Shown here piece by piece: positions 33,465 through 42,268 of a DNA stretch of 64,000 nt (position 1 is the stretch's first letter; each line of letters opens with the position of its first letter). The notes under the pieces are model-generated. The model did not search any database. It saw nothing but the letters and a program-made list of their open reading frames with translations, and had not been told where the DNA came from. The DNA comes from Butyrivibrio sp. (GTDB lineage: Bacteria; Bacillota; Clostridia; Lachnospirales; Lachnospiraceae). The stretch lies in the NCBI GenBank assembly GCA_017535785.1, contig JAFXTN010000024.1, positions 1 to 64,000 on the forward strand. The letters run 5' to 3'. The position numbers and the translations under genes are program-made.

Positions 33465-33500
33465 CGTTAATATTATAACGCATTCTGAGATAGCTGTCAT
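33465..33500 (-). promoter_or_regulatory. Promoter of adh with inverted repeat over the -10
   Basis: On the minus strand ATGACA (33495-33500), an exact 17-base spacer and a perfect TATAAT (33472-33477) form a strong promoter. A 5-6-5 inverted repeat CGTTA-N6-TAACG (33465-33480) covers the -10 box, a place where a repressor could block polymerase. It does not match the Rex consensus (TTGTTAA-N4-TTAACAA). Confidence 0.75.
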
Positions 33501-33577
33501 CATGTTTTTAACGGTAAAACACTAATAATTTAGATATTTCCAAAGAAAAAAAAACGTTTTACAAAATACGATTTTTA

Positions 33578-34537
33578 TCAATTTACAATATTTCTTTTTT
33601 CTCCGTTCATGAATGCGAGAACATTCTTTTTAACTTCCGAAAGACATCTCTTTCTGGCCTCGGTACTTCCCCATGCCATATGAGGTGTAACAAAGAGCTT
33701 ACCGCTGTCCTGAATATCCAGAAGAGGTGAATTCTTAGCCATAGGCTCGGGATTGAGAACATCAAGTCCTGCGGCCTTTATCTTGCCCTCTTTAAGTGCA
33801 TCCGCAAGATCCTTTTCATTTACTACCGCACCTCTTGCCACATTGATGAGTATCGCCGTCTCTTTCATCTTCTCAAAGGCGTCCTTATTGAAGAGCTCCC
33901 TTGTCCTGTCAGTGAGGGGACAATGTATGGATATCACATCGCTTCTCTTAAGGAGTTCATCGAACTCTACTCTCTCATATTCGGTACAGGTGCTGTTTCC
34001 GGATGCGGAGTAAAAGATAACATTCGCTCCGAACGCCGCAGCGATCTTGGCAACCTTCTTTCCGATATTACCCATTCCGACAATTCCGTATGTCTTTCCG
34101 TCAAGCTCTTCGAAAGGAATATCAAGGCAACAAAAATGCGGCTGATCCGCATATCCTCCACTCTTTACAAACTCGTCGTAGTGACGGCAGTTCTCCATAA
34201 GATAAAATAAAAGCGCAAAAGTATGCTGAGCAACAGAAGCTGTTGAGTAATTGACTACATTCGCAACCTTAACACCGTGTCTGTTGCACGCTTCGATATT
34301 TGCATTGTCAAAGCCTGTCGCAAACTCACATATAAGCTTGAGCTTCGGAGCTGCATCAAGGATCACATCGGATATAGCACTTTTGTTTATCATAAGCACT
34401 TCTGCATCCTTTAGCCTCTCCTGTGCATTCTCGTCCGTGATCTTATCCGGATAATAGGTCACTTCTCCAAGATCGTCATAAAGGCTGTAATCCATATCTG
34501 AGCCTACACTGTCAATATCTGCTACTACTACTTTCAT
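33578..34537 (-). CDS. D-2-hydroxyacid dehydrogenase (glycerate/hydroxypyruvate type)
   Basis: This is a 319-residue NAD-dependent dehydrogenase. The Rossmann motif is GIVGMGNIGKKVAKIA (about 148-163). The catalytic region has INVARGAVVNEKDL (Arg), a Glu in DVLNPEPMAK and the active-site His in VTPHMAWGS near residue 289. The pattern fits glycerate dehydrogenase/hydroxypyruvate reductase best, but D-lactate or another 2-oxoacid cannot be excluded. The ATG at 34537 is preferred over 34543 because GGAG then stands seven bases upstream. It lies between the terminator of the GGDEF gene and the adh promoter, so it is a separate unit. Confidence 0.9.
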   Translation of the reverse strand: MKVVVADIDSVGSDMDYSLYDDLGEVTYYPDKITDENAQERLKDAEVLMINKSAISDVILDAAPKLKLICEFATGFDNANIEACNRHGVKVANVVNYSTASVAQHTFALLFYLMENCRHYDEFVKSGGYADQPHFCCLDIPFEELDGKTYGIVGMGNIGKKVAKIAAAFGANVIFYSASGNSTCTEYERVEFDELLKRSDVISIHCPLTDRTRELFNKDAFEKMKETAILINVARGAVVNEKDLADALKEGKIKAAGLDVLNPEPMAKNSPLLDIQDSGKLFVTPHMAWGSTEARKRCLSEVKKNVLAFMNGEKRNIVN

Positions 34538-34586
34538 GATCATTCTCCGTAAAATTAAAAATTGAATTAAATAGCGACAAATAAAT

Positions 34587-34620
34587 CGCCCGGTAGATAT
34601 TCTATCACATCTGCCGGGCG
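34587..34620 (-). terminator. Terminator of the pepF-to-GGDEF operon
   Basis: CGCCCGGTAGAT pairs with ATCTGCCGGGCG (one T-G pair) around a 10-base loop, with ATTTATTTG after it on the minus strand. It lies 20 bases past the GGDEF stop codon. Confidence 0.75.
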
Positions 34621-34640
34621 GTAACTTATTATTTTTTGCT

Positions 34641-36080
34641 TTATCTCTGGCGAACAGCCTTCATCTGTTTCTTGTTTTCGTACATCTCACGATCGGCACG
34701 TTTTAATACCGAATATGCCGTTTCGTCAATATTGTCATCATAGATCGCAACACCGATCGCAGCGGATATTCTCTCCCAAGGCTGAAGCTCCTTGTCATTC
34801 TGAAGCTCATCCATCCTTGCTTTCATCTTGCCGATCAACATATCTCTATGCTCAAAATCCCTGTTCTCAAGAAGAACAACGAACTCATCGCCACCAATCC
34901 TGAATACCGGTGAATGCTCGAATGTATCGCAGATAAGCTTACACATATTCTTGATATAAAGATCTCCGCATTCATGTCCGAAGGTATCATTGATGCGCTT
35001 GAGGTAATTTATATCCACCATTATCATTCCGAACTTCGCAGTCTGGGTGATGATATCCGAATTAAGTCTTACTTCTGTCTTATCGTAAGCCGCTTTATTC
35101 TTTACTCCGGTGAGGGCATCCCTTAAAGCAAAGTCATTAACCTTGGTCATCTCAAGAGCCATATTGTCGATCTTATTGGCTGAAACAATGATCTCCTCAA
35201 CATAACTCTGCATATCCTTGGACATGCTTACAATCGTATCGGACAATGATTCAAGCTCATCTCCCGTATGGATTCCAGGATCCTCAAGTACAAGCATCGA
35301 AGGATCTTTTTGAAGATGACTTCTCTTAGCAAAATCCGAAGCACTCTTTTCGATCTTCTGAAGCGGAACTATAACTCTTCTCTGCAACCAGAATACCATT
35401 ATAGCCGCAAATACGATCGCAAGTATAAGTGCGAAAAGAGCTATTACCATCACGTACTCTTTAAGCACACGATCAACTTCCGCAAGACTTACACCGGTTG
35501 ACAACATGCAGACCGCCTTACCGTCAGCAGTCCTTACAATAGCTTCGGCGCCATACTCATCACCAAAATCACTTTGTTCAACCTTATAAACGGGTTCTTT
35601 AAGCGTATCCATCTCCCCGTATAATCGTTCAAGATCCGAAGGAGCAAAGAAAGCTCCGAGCATATCTCCAAGATTAGGTAACGGAATATCAGGGTTGAGA
35701 TCGTAGCCGGCTTTTTCGCCTTCACTCAATCCGGACACTACTTGCATAAGATCATACTTCCCATCAACCATAACAGGCTTTGTAAGTACAATATAATCAA
35801 GATCGTCCCACTTACGCTCCTGTTCAAGGAATAAGGTCATTTCCTCAAACTTCTCGGATTTCTGACCGGTCTCGATACACTTATCGAGATCTTCCGCATC
35901 GATCCTATCAAGCGTAATATTTACAACAACTTCAAGCCTACTCGTATACATATCCATCAAGCTTGTCCTGAAAATATAAAAGCTTATGGCACTGAGCACG
36001 ACGCACAGGAACACAATGATCAACATGCATACCAAAATAATGTGGAACTTAAGTGAATTCTCATAATTTTTCTTCATCAT
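34641..36080 (-). CDS. Membrane diguanylate cyclase (HAMP-GGDEF)
   Basis: This is a 479-residue protein that should make cyclic di-GMP. Helices at about 13-35 and 208-230 bracket an external sensory domain of about 170 residues. A HAMP region follows (RRVIVPLQKIEKSASDFAKRS), then a coiled coil and a GGDEF domain with DALTGVKNKAAYD and an intact active site FRIGGDEFVVLLE near 405. Unlike the GGDEF-like domains at 23028 and 24980, this one keeps its catalytic residues. The start may be 36080 or the next ATG at 36077 (MMKKN). It is the last gene of the pepF-GNAT-trmH-pgm unit, 54 bases after pgm. Confidence 0.92.
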   Translation of the reverse strand: MMKKNYENSLKFHIILVCMLIIVFLCVVLSAISFYIFRTSLMDMYTSRLEVVVNITLDRIDAEDLDKCIETGQKSEKFEEMTLFLEQERKWDDLDYIVLTKPVMVDGKYDLMQVVSGLSEGEKAGYDLNPDIPLPNLGDMLGAFFAPSDLERLYGEMDTLKEPVYKVEQSDFGDEYGAEAIVRTADGKAVCMLSTGVSLAEVDRVLKEYVMVIALFALILAIVFAAIMVFWLQRRVIVPLQKIEKSASDFAKRSHLQKDPSMLVLEDPGIHTGDELESLSDTIVSMSKDMQSYVEEIIVSANKIDNMALEMTKVNDFALRDALTGVKNKAAYDKTEVRLNSDIITQTAKFGMIMVDINYLKRINDTFGHECGDLYIKNMCKLICDTFEHSPVFRIGGDEFVVLLENRDFEHRDMLIGKMKARMDELQNDKELQPWERISAAIGVAIYDDNIDETAYSVLKRADREMYENKKQMKAVRQR

Positions 36081-36134
36081 TCTACCCTCATAAAAGATGC
36101 TGAATCAAAACTACAAAAGCCCTACGTAAATAGA

Positions 36135-37829
36135 TCACTCAACCGAATTGATAAGTCCGAATATTTCCTCTTTTATTTGTTTATTTGTCAAAAGAGCATT
36201 CTCTCTTGAGTTTCTGTTTGAATAAAAATAAAACTTTATCTTAGGTTCCGTTCCACTTGGTCTTATAGCAAACCATGAACCGTTATCGAGGAAAAGCCTG
36301 ATCGCGTTCTGCGGCGGAATGTCCTCGTATCCGTTTATGTAATCGATGACCTTTTCCGTCTTAGCACCCGCAACCTCTGTCGGTATATTCTCTCTAAACC
36401 ACTTCATCATACGCTGTATTCTCTGAGCCCCCGGAATACCTTCAAGTACGATGTTGGGTTCATCTTCTGCAAAAAATCCATACTTTGCATAGATTTCCTG
36501 AAGTACGTCCCAAAGTGTCTTTCCCTGCTTTCTGTAATATGCAGCGGCTTCCGCAACCAACATTCCTGCTGAGATTCCGTCTTTATCACGGATATCCTCG
36601 CATACCGCATATCCTACAGACTCCTCATATCCGAAGAGATATGTATATCCGTTATCGTGAAGATAAGGGATCTTTCCGCAGATGTTCTTAAAGCCTGTGA
36701 GCGTTTCAAACATCTCCACGCCGTAAGCGCTTGCCATTATAGTTGAAAGAGTAGAAGTAACGATCGACTTTACCATGGCTCCTTTTTCAGGTAAAGTTCC
36801 CGCGGACTTGTGTCCCTCAAGAACATAATTGACCAAAAGATATCCTGTCTGATTGCCGTTAAGCGGGATATAATTGCCGTTGTCGTCTCGGATCTCGATA
36901 GCAAATCTGTCGGCATCGGGATCTGTCGCCATAAGGAGCTCTGCTCCAAACTCTCTTCCGTACTGCTCGCTAAGCTTAAACGCCTTGGGATCCTCCGGAT
37001 TGGGATATCCTACCGTAGTAAAATCGGGATCGGGATTCTCCTGCTCAGGAACTATCTTCCAATTCGTAAATCCTCTATCCGTGAGCATCTGTCTGAACGG
37101 AATGGAACCGCATCCGTTAAGAGGCGTATATACAAGAGGAATGCCCAGATCGAGCTCATCGCCTTCGTGTATAGCCATTCCCTCTATCTTATCAAGGTAC
37201 TCTCTGTCGTATTTCTCCGAAAGGACCGTGATCATTCCGGACTTTACGCCCTCATCAAAATCGGAAGTCTTAATACCCGTCCAGATATCGACTTTATTGA
37301 TCTCTTCCGTCATTCCGTCCGCAACATCGGAAGAAACCTGACATCCGTCATCCCAATAAGCCTTATATCCGTTATACTCCTTGGGATTATGAGAAGCCGT
37401 GATATTGATTCCCGATGTAGTTCCGAGCCTTCTGATCATAAATGCAAGCTCAGGTGTAGGTCTGAGATCCGGGAATGTATATACTTTAATACCGTTTGCC
37501 GCAAAGATACCTGCCGCAAACATAGAAAATTCTTTTGAAAAATGTCTGGGATCATGAGCAATGACAATACCCTTGTCCATAGCTTCCTTACCCTTTGATA
37601 CGATATAGGCAGCAACACCCTGAGATGCCTTGCCTACTGTAAGAAAGTTCATTCTATTGGTTCCGGCACCAACTTTACCGCGAAGGCCGGCAGTACCAAA
37701 TGAAAGATCCTGATAGAATCTGTCCTCTATTTCTTTGTCATCACCCTTTATAGAAAGGAGTTCTGCCTTAAGAGGATCACTGTCCTTAAGATTTGTAAGC
37801 CATTCATTATACCTTGTAATATAATCCAT
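36135..37829 (-). CDS. pgm: Phosphoglucomutase/phosphomannomutase
   Basis: This is a 564-residue cytosolic alpha-D-phosphohexomutase that interconverts sugar 1- and 6-phosphates and feeds glycogen, UDP-glucose and cell-wall sugars. Family motifs in order: the active serine loop TASHNPKEYNG (about 142-152), the metal loop ATDPDADRFAIEI (about 300-312), the sugar-binding GYEESVGYAV, and the phosphate-binding RPSGTEPKIKFY near the end. The length fits the large PgcA-like group of Firmicutes. It lies 59 bases after trmH and before the cyclase gene in one run. Confidence 0.94.
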   Translation of the reverse strand: MDYITRYNEWLTNLKDSDPLKAELLSIKGDDKEIEDRFYQDLSFGTAGLRGKVGAGTNRMNFLTVGKASQGVAAYIVSKGKEAMDKGIVIAHDPRHFSKEFSMFAAGIFAANGIKVYTFPDLRPTPELAFMIRRLGTTSGINITASHNPKEYNGYKAYWDDGCQVSSDVADGMTEEINKVDIWTGIKTSDFDEGVKSGMITVLSEKYDREYLDKIEGMAIHEGDELDLGIPLVYTPLNGCGSIPFRQMLTDRGFTNWKIVPEQENPDPDFTTVGYPNPEDPKAFKLSEQYGREFGAELLMATDPDADRFAIEIRDDNGNYIPLNGNQTGYLLVNYVLEGHKSAGTLPEKGAMVKSIVTSTLSTIMASAYGVEMFETLTGFKNICGKIPYLHDNGYTYLFGYEESVGYAVCEDIRDKDGISAGMLVAEAAAYYRKQGKTLWDVLQEIYAKYGFFAEDEPNIVLEGIPGAQRIQRMMKWFRENIPTEVAGAKTEKVIDYINGYEDIPPQNAIRLFLDNGSWFAIRPSGTEPKIKFYFYSNRNSRENALLTNKQIKEEIFGLINSVE

Positions 37830-37888
37830 ATTTTGTCCTCTCTGTTTATGTTATCTAGCTATTATTTTACCATTTTTTCGAATATAAA

Positions 37889-38713
37889 TCACCTATTACC
37901 GAATTGCCAAAATACAACCGCACTGCATGCTGCTACATTCAATGAATCCACATTGTGGCTCATGGGGATCTTCACGCAATAGTCGCTTTCCTTTATGGTT
38001 TCGGGCAAAAGACCGTACCCCTCGGAGCCAAGTAATATCGCAAGCTTCTCCTCTTTGTTAAGTTCCTCGTCTCCAAGCTCTGCTGTATCGTCCCTTAGTG
38101 CAAGTGCAACAGTCTTAAAACCATGCTCTTTTAAGGAGCTTATCGCCATATCCTTAGGGATATAAGTCCAGGGAAGAGCGAATATCGTGCCCATCGATAC
38201 TCTCGCAGCTCTCCTGTAAAGCGGATCCGCACAGCCTGAAGTAAAGAGTATGGCGTCCATATTAAGCGCGGCGGCATTTCTGACTATCGCTCCAACATTG
38301 GTAGGATTGGTGACATTCTCAAGTACCGCTATCCTATGTGCATCCTTACAGATATCAGTCACCGCAGGAAGCGCTTTTCTCTTCATTGCACACAGAAGTC
38401 CTCTTGTGAGGTTATATCCCGTAATAGTGCTTAAAACATCCATAGAAGCAACATATACGGGGATATCGCACTGCATCCTTTCACATCTTGATAGGACCTC
38501 TTTGGCTTCCTTATCGAGCTGATCGTCTTGAACAAGAATGGATGCAGGCTCGTATCCCGCATCCATTGCTCTCTCTATTACTTTGGCACTCTCAGCTATA
38601 AACAGCCCAAGCTCAGGCTCGTAGATCCTGCTAAGCTGATTTTCCGAGAGCTCATGATATATCCTAAGTTCATCCGTATTAAGGTCTTTAACGTCAATCA
38701 GTCTATATCCCAT
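37889..38713 (-). CDS. SpoU/TrmH-family RNA 2'-O-methyltransferase
   Basis: This is a 274-residue RNA methyltransferase using S-adenosylmethionine. The trefoil-knot domain (about 110-274) shows the SpoU motifs: NPTNVGAIVRNAAAL (motif 1), ILLGSEGYGLLPE (motif 2) and IPMSHNVDSLNVAACSAVVFW (motif 3). The N-terminal 100 residues form an RNA-substrate-binding domain. The target nucleotide in rRNA or tRNA is unknown. It overlaps the acetyltransferase gene by 16 bases, a sign of translational coupling. Confidence 0.92.
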   Translation of the reverse strand: MGYRLIDVKDLNTDELRIYHELSENQLSRIYEPELGLFIAESAKVIERAMDAGYEPASILVQDDQLDKEAKEVLSRCERMQCDIPVYVASMDVLSTITGYNLTRGLLCAMKRKALPAVTDICKDAHRIAVLENVTNPTNVGAIVRNAAALNMDAILFTSGCADPLYRRAARVSMGTIFALPWTYIPKDMAISSLKEHGFKTVALALRDDTAELGDEELNKEEKLAILLGSEGYGLLPETIKESDYCVKIPMSHNVDSLNVAACSAVVFWQFGNR

Positions 38714-39264
38714 TCTCCAAACCTTACCGCACCGGGCTTATCCGTGTGCTTACCAAGCATCTTCTCCATCCATATCATGTCGTACCACTTACCGAACTTA
38801 TAGCCGCTGTCATGGAAGATACCGACGATCCTGTAGCCCATCTTCTCATGGAATCTGCAGCTGTCATTGGTCAGATTATCATCGGTCCTGTCGCCGTCAA
38901 GGTAAGCTATGCAGGCATTGGCATTTAGGATACCCATATCTGCCAAAGACTTCTCCAAAGCGTCATAAAGCTTCCTTCCAACGCCTTCTCTTTTGCAGTC
39001 TTCTCTGACATAAACTGTCGTCTCTACTGACCAGTCATAAGCTTTTCTGCCCTTAAAGGTCGTAGCATATGCGTAGCCTACGATCTTTCCGTTATCTACA
39101 GCCTTGATATACGGAAAATTTGCCGAGATATCTCTTATACGTGCTGTAAACTCCTCTACTGAAGGAACCTCGTATTCAAAAGAGATAGCGGTCTTTTCCA
39201 CATAAGGAGCATAGATCGAAAGCAGCTCCTTCGCATCAGCCGGTGTTACCTTTTCTATTGTCAT
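38698..39264 (-). CDS. GNAT acetyltransferase (phosphinothricin N-acetyltransferase-like)
   Basis: This is a 188-residue acetyl-CoA-dependent transferase. The acetyl-CoA pyrophosphate loop reads CKREGVGRKLYDALEKSL near 98-115 (an R/Q-x-x-G-x-G/A form), and the overall pattern, from IRDISANFPYIKAVDNGKIVGYAYATTFKGRKAYDWSVETTVYV to KMGYRIVGIFHDSGYKFGKWYDMIWMEK, is that of the Pat/Bar/YncA group. Such enzymes acetylate small amines, methionine derivatives or glufosinate; the natural substrate here is unknown. It begins five bases after pepF and overlaps trmH. Confidence 0.9.
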   Translation of the reverse strand: MTIEKVTPADAKELLSIYAPYVEKTAISFEYEVPSVEEFTARIRDISANFPYIKAVDNGKIVGYAYATTFKGRKAYDWSVETTVYVREDCKREGVGRKLYDALEKSLADMGILNANACIAYLDGDRTDDNLTNDSCRFHEKMGYRIVGIFHDSGYKFGKWYDMIWMEKMLGKHTDKPGAVRFGEWDID

Positions 39265-39269
39265 TTCTC

Positions 39270-40946
39270 TTATAAACCTACCTTCTTACTCATCTCAGCA
39301 GATAACTCAGCAATTGTACCATCCTTAAACGGGCTCTTTATGCCGACTTGAGCAAGCTCATTTTCATAGAAATCCTTGGCAGATAATTTGCAAAGCTCAA
39401 GATAATGCTCCCAAGCCTCCTTATAATCCTTATCCATCCAAACCTTAAACTGCATGGCAACTACGCTTGCAAGAACATAATCGATGTAGTAGAAAGGATT
39501 CCAGAAGATATGTCCCTGTCTCTGCCAATATCCACCTGCCGAGAAGAAAGGATCGCTCTCAAAATCAAGCCAGGGTCTGTAAATCTTCTCAAGCTCATTC
39601 CATGCATTCTTTCTTTCTGCCGGAGTCATGTCCGGATTGTCGTAAACAATATGCTGGAATTCGTCGACCATACAGCCGTAAGGGATAAAGGTGATCGCAT
39701 CCTGCATGTGCATCTTGCGATAATCATCCGCTCTGTCTCCGAAGAACTTATCCATCCAGTCGTAGGTGAAATATTCCATAGACATAGAATGGATCTCAGC
39801 GGTCTCCATTGTTATGTCGTTCTTTTCAAGGATATCCTCATCTCTTGTTAAATAGCCCTGGAAGGCGTGTCCGCACTCATGTGTGATAACGTCAACGTCT
39901 CCGCTTGTTCCGTTGAAATTAGCAAAGATGATCGGCGCCTTATACTTGGGGATAAACTCCATGTAACCGCCCTGTTTCTTGGTCTTTCTTCCAAGAACAT
40001 CAAACAGCTCACTGTCCATCATGAAATCAAAAAACTCTTTGGTCTCGGGAGACAATTCGCTGTACATATCCTGTCCGGCCTTAAGGATTTCCTCAGGTGT
40101 TCCGGTAGGTGCGGGATTACCGTTTTTAAAGTAAACGTCTTCATCATAGTACTTGAGTTCTTCAACACCGATCTGCTTTCTTCTGCCCTCCTGCAGCTTC
40201 GTGACAAAGGGGACAAAAGACTCTTTGACCTGCTTTCTGAAGTTCTCAACCTCGGCTCTTCTGTATGAATTTCTGTTCATGCGATTATAGCCAAGCTCAA
40301 CATATGAATCGTAACCAAGCTCTTTAGCCTGCTCTGTTCTATTTTTTACAAGCTTATCGAATATATCATCGATCTCATCCGTAACCGATAAAAAGAAGTC
40401 GGAAAGAGCCTTCCATGCTCTCTTTCTAACGTCTCTGTCATTGTCGGTCATCTTCTTATAAAGAAGGGAAATATTGTAGATCTCACCGTCAAAAGGAATC
40501 TTGGCGGATGCGATTATCTTGTCATACTTGGCGATAAGCGCGTTTTCCTCCTGCATAAGGGGAAGTATCTTATCGTTTATGGACTTGTTGGCAAGCTCCA
40601 TGTTCTTAAATGCAACCTTACTTATCTTTTCTTCAAGATAAGCTCTGTATGGTGACTCATATACCACCTTGAGGTAATCATTTTGAAGCTGTGCAACAAT
40701 AGGGGAAATCTCATCAATGTACTCTTTTTCTTCTTCGTAGTACTTATCTGTGGTATCGATATCATAACGGAATCTACCGATAACGAAATTGGACCAGATT
40801 TCTCCTCTCATCTTATAGTACTTCATGTGGAGGTCAAACTGCTCCTCGCCGCTCTTGGCGTTCTTGCTGTCTGAAATAAGCTTTTCAAAAAAAGCTTTTA
40901 CCTCATCCATATTAAGTCTTTCAAAAGGGATTTCGGAAAATTTCAT
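39270..40946 (-). CDS. M3 family oligoendopeptidase (PepF-like)
   Basis: This is a 558-residue cytosolic zinc peptidase that breaks down short peptides. The zinc-binding motif is HECGHAFQGYL (about 355-365, HExxH form), and the third ligand is expected in METAEIHSMSMEYF about 25 residues on. The length fits the shorter M3 oligoendopeptidases of Clostridia. AAGG lies about ten bases before the ATG. A perfect TATAAT on the minus strand (40979-40984), just past the mmsB terminator, is the likely -10 for the five-gene operon pepF-GNAT-trmH-pgm-GGDEF, though its -35 is poor. Confidence 0.93.
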   Translation of the reverse strand: MKFSEIPFERLNMDEVKAFFEKLISDSKNAKSGEEQFDLHMKYYKMRGEIWSNFVIGRFRYDIDTTDKYYEEEKEYIDEISPIVAQLQNDYLKVVYESPYRAYLEEKISKVAFKNMELANKSINDKILPLMQEENALIAKYDKIIASAKIPFDGEIYNISLLYKKMTDNDRDVRKRAWKALSDFFLSVTDEIDDIFDKLVKNRTEQAKELGYDSYVELGYNRMNRNSYRRAEVENFRKQVKESFVPFVTKLQEGRRKQIGVEELKYYDEDVYFKNGNPAPTGTPEEILKAGQDMYSELSPETKEFFDFMMDSELFDVLGRKTKKQGGYMEFIPKYKAPIIFANFNGTSGDVDVITHECGHAFQGYLTRDEDILEKNDITMETAEIHSMSMEYFTYDWMDKFFGDRADDYRKMHMQDAITFIPYGCMVDEFQHIVYDNPDMTPAERKNAWNELEKIYRPWLDFESDPFFSAGGYWQRQGHIFWNPFYYIDYVLASVVAMQFKVWMDKDYKEAWEHYLELCKLSAKDFYENELAQVGIKSPFKDGTIAELSAEMSKKVGL

Positions 40947-41002
40947 AACTAATAACCTTCTTTCATTTCTATCGTTCCATTATATCATTAATAAAAAAAA
41001 GA

Positions 41003-41028
41003 GGAGCGCCTGCTTAAACAGGCGCTCC
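41003..41028 (-). terminator. Terminator of the sugar ABC transporter operon
   Basis: A perfect 10-bp stem (GGAGCGCCTG with CAGGCGCTCC) with a 6-base loop is followed on the minus strand by CTTTTTTTT. It ends the chvE-mmsA-mmsB unit 50 bases after the mmsB stop. Confidence 0.88.
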
Positions 41029-41077
41029 TTGTAAATTTAATCATATACCCCTATAAGATTAACCCTCACTAAAAAGA

Positions 41078-42268
41078 TCAGTTCTTTGCGAAAAGCTTAC
41101 CGCCACGCTTTGAAACTACGTCGAAGATAACGGCTGCAAGAAGAACGACACCTTTTACTACCTTCTGCATGTTGGCATCGACACCCATAAGTGACATACC
41201 AAGGTTAATTACACCCATAAGAACCGCACCGATAATAACCCCGGGAACTGTACCGATTCCGCCGTAAGCAGATGCTCCACCGATGAAGCAGGAACCGATA
41301 GCATCCATCTCGTAGTTCTGGCCATATGTAGGCTGAGCTGATGTAAGTCTGGCGATTGTAACCATTGCTGCAAGTGCTGCAAGGAATCCCATGTTTGTGT
41401 ATGCAAGGAAGTAAACCTTGTCTGTGTTGATACCTGATAGCTTTGTAGCCTTTTCGTTGCCACCTACTGCATAGAAGTGACGACCGATAGTTGTGTTACC
41501 TGTGATATAAGCATATACAAGAATAACTGCAAGAACCCAGATAAGAACAGTAGGAATACCCTTGTGCTGAGCAAGCTTATAAGCAAAAGCCATGATAACG
41601 GCAACGATTGCAACAAGCTTACCAACAAAGATCCAAAGTGCCTCAACCTCATAATTCTTGGTCTTTTTCTTGATACGTGATCCGAACTGTGTAAGTACGT
41701 ATACTGTAGCAGCTACAAGACCACCGAGAAGACATGTAAGGTTAAGTGTTCCGTTTCCGAATACATCGTGGATATAACAATCTGCACCGCCACCAAAGAG
41801 GTTGACGAATGTAGTCTTATTAGTGATTGATACTGTAAGACCGTTAAGTACTACGTTTGAAAGTCCTCTGAATGCAAGCATACCTGCAAGTGTAACGATG
41901 AAAGGAGGAATTCTGACAAACGCGATCCAGAAGCCCTGGAATGCACCGATCGCTGTACCAACTGCGATCATGATAATGATCGTAAGCCAAACAGGTACAC
42001 CCTTATTAACCATAAGAGTTGCACCAACTGCACCAACGAAACATACAACCGATCCAACAGAAAGGTCGATGTTACCACCGGTTAAGATACAAAGAAGCAT
42101 ACCGGTTGCAAGAATAAATACGTATGCGTTCTGTGAGATCAAGTTACTAACGTTCATGGGAAGAAGAAGCGCTCCGCCTGTTCTCCATGAAAAGAATGCT
42201 ACTACAATGATCAAAACAAAGATCATAGTATATTTTTTTAAAAATCCAAGAATTTGCTGTCCGCTCAT
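41078..42268 (-). CDS. mmsB: Multiple-monosaccharide ABC transporter permease
   Basis: This is a 396-residue sugar permease of the RbsC/GguB family. About ten to twelve hydrophobic segments are seen, with the typical ATGMLLCILTGGNIDLSVGSVVCF near 55-78 and the conserved GGNEKATKLSGINTDKVYF and GASAYGGIGTVPGVIIGAVLMG further on. Its length, larger than RbsC, matches the GguB/MmsB group that works with ChvE-type receptors on arabinose, galactose, xylose and glucose. Its ATG overlaps the ATPase stop by one base (TAATG). Confidence 0.94.
   Translation of the reverse strand: MSGQQILGFLKKYTMIFVLIIVVAFFSWRTGGALLLPMNVSNLISQNAYVFILATGMLLCILTGGNIDLSVGSVVCFVGAVGATLMVNKGVPVWLTIIIMIAVGTAIGAFQGFWIAFVRIPPFIVTLAGMLAFRGLSNVVLNGLTVSITNKTTFVNLFGGGADCYIHDVFGNGTLNLTCLLGGLVAATVYVLTQFGSRIKKKTKNYEVEALWIFVGKLVAIVAVIMAFAYKLAQHKGIPTVLIWVLAVILVYAYITGNTTIGRHFYAVGGNEKATKLSGINTDKVYFLAYTNMGFLAALAAMVTIARLTSAQPTYGQNYEMDAIGSCFIGGASAYGGIGTVPGVIIGAVLMGVINLGMSLMGVDANMQKVVKGVVLLAAVIFDVVSKRGGKLFAKN

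Noticed and set aside
33465-33480. Rex redox-repressor site at adh
   Set aside because: The repeat CGTTA-N6-TAACG does not follow the TTGTTAA-N4-TTAACAA pattern.
36810-37538. A 242-codon open frame on the plus strand
   Set aside because: It is antisense to phosphoglucomutase, lacks a ribosome site and shows no protein-like motif.
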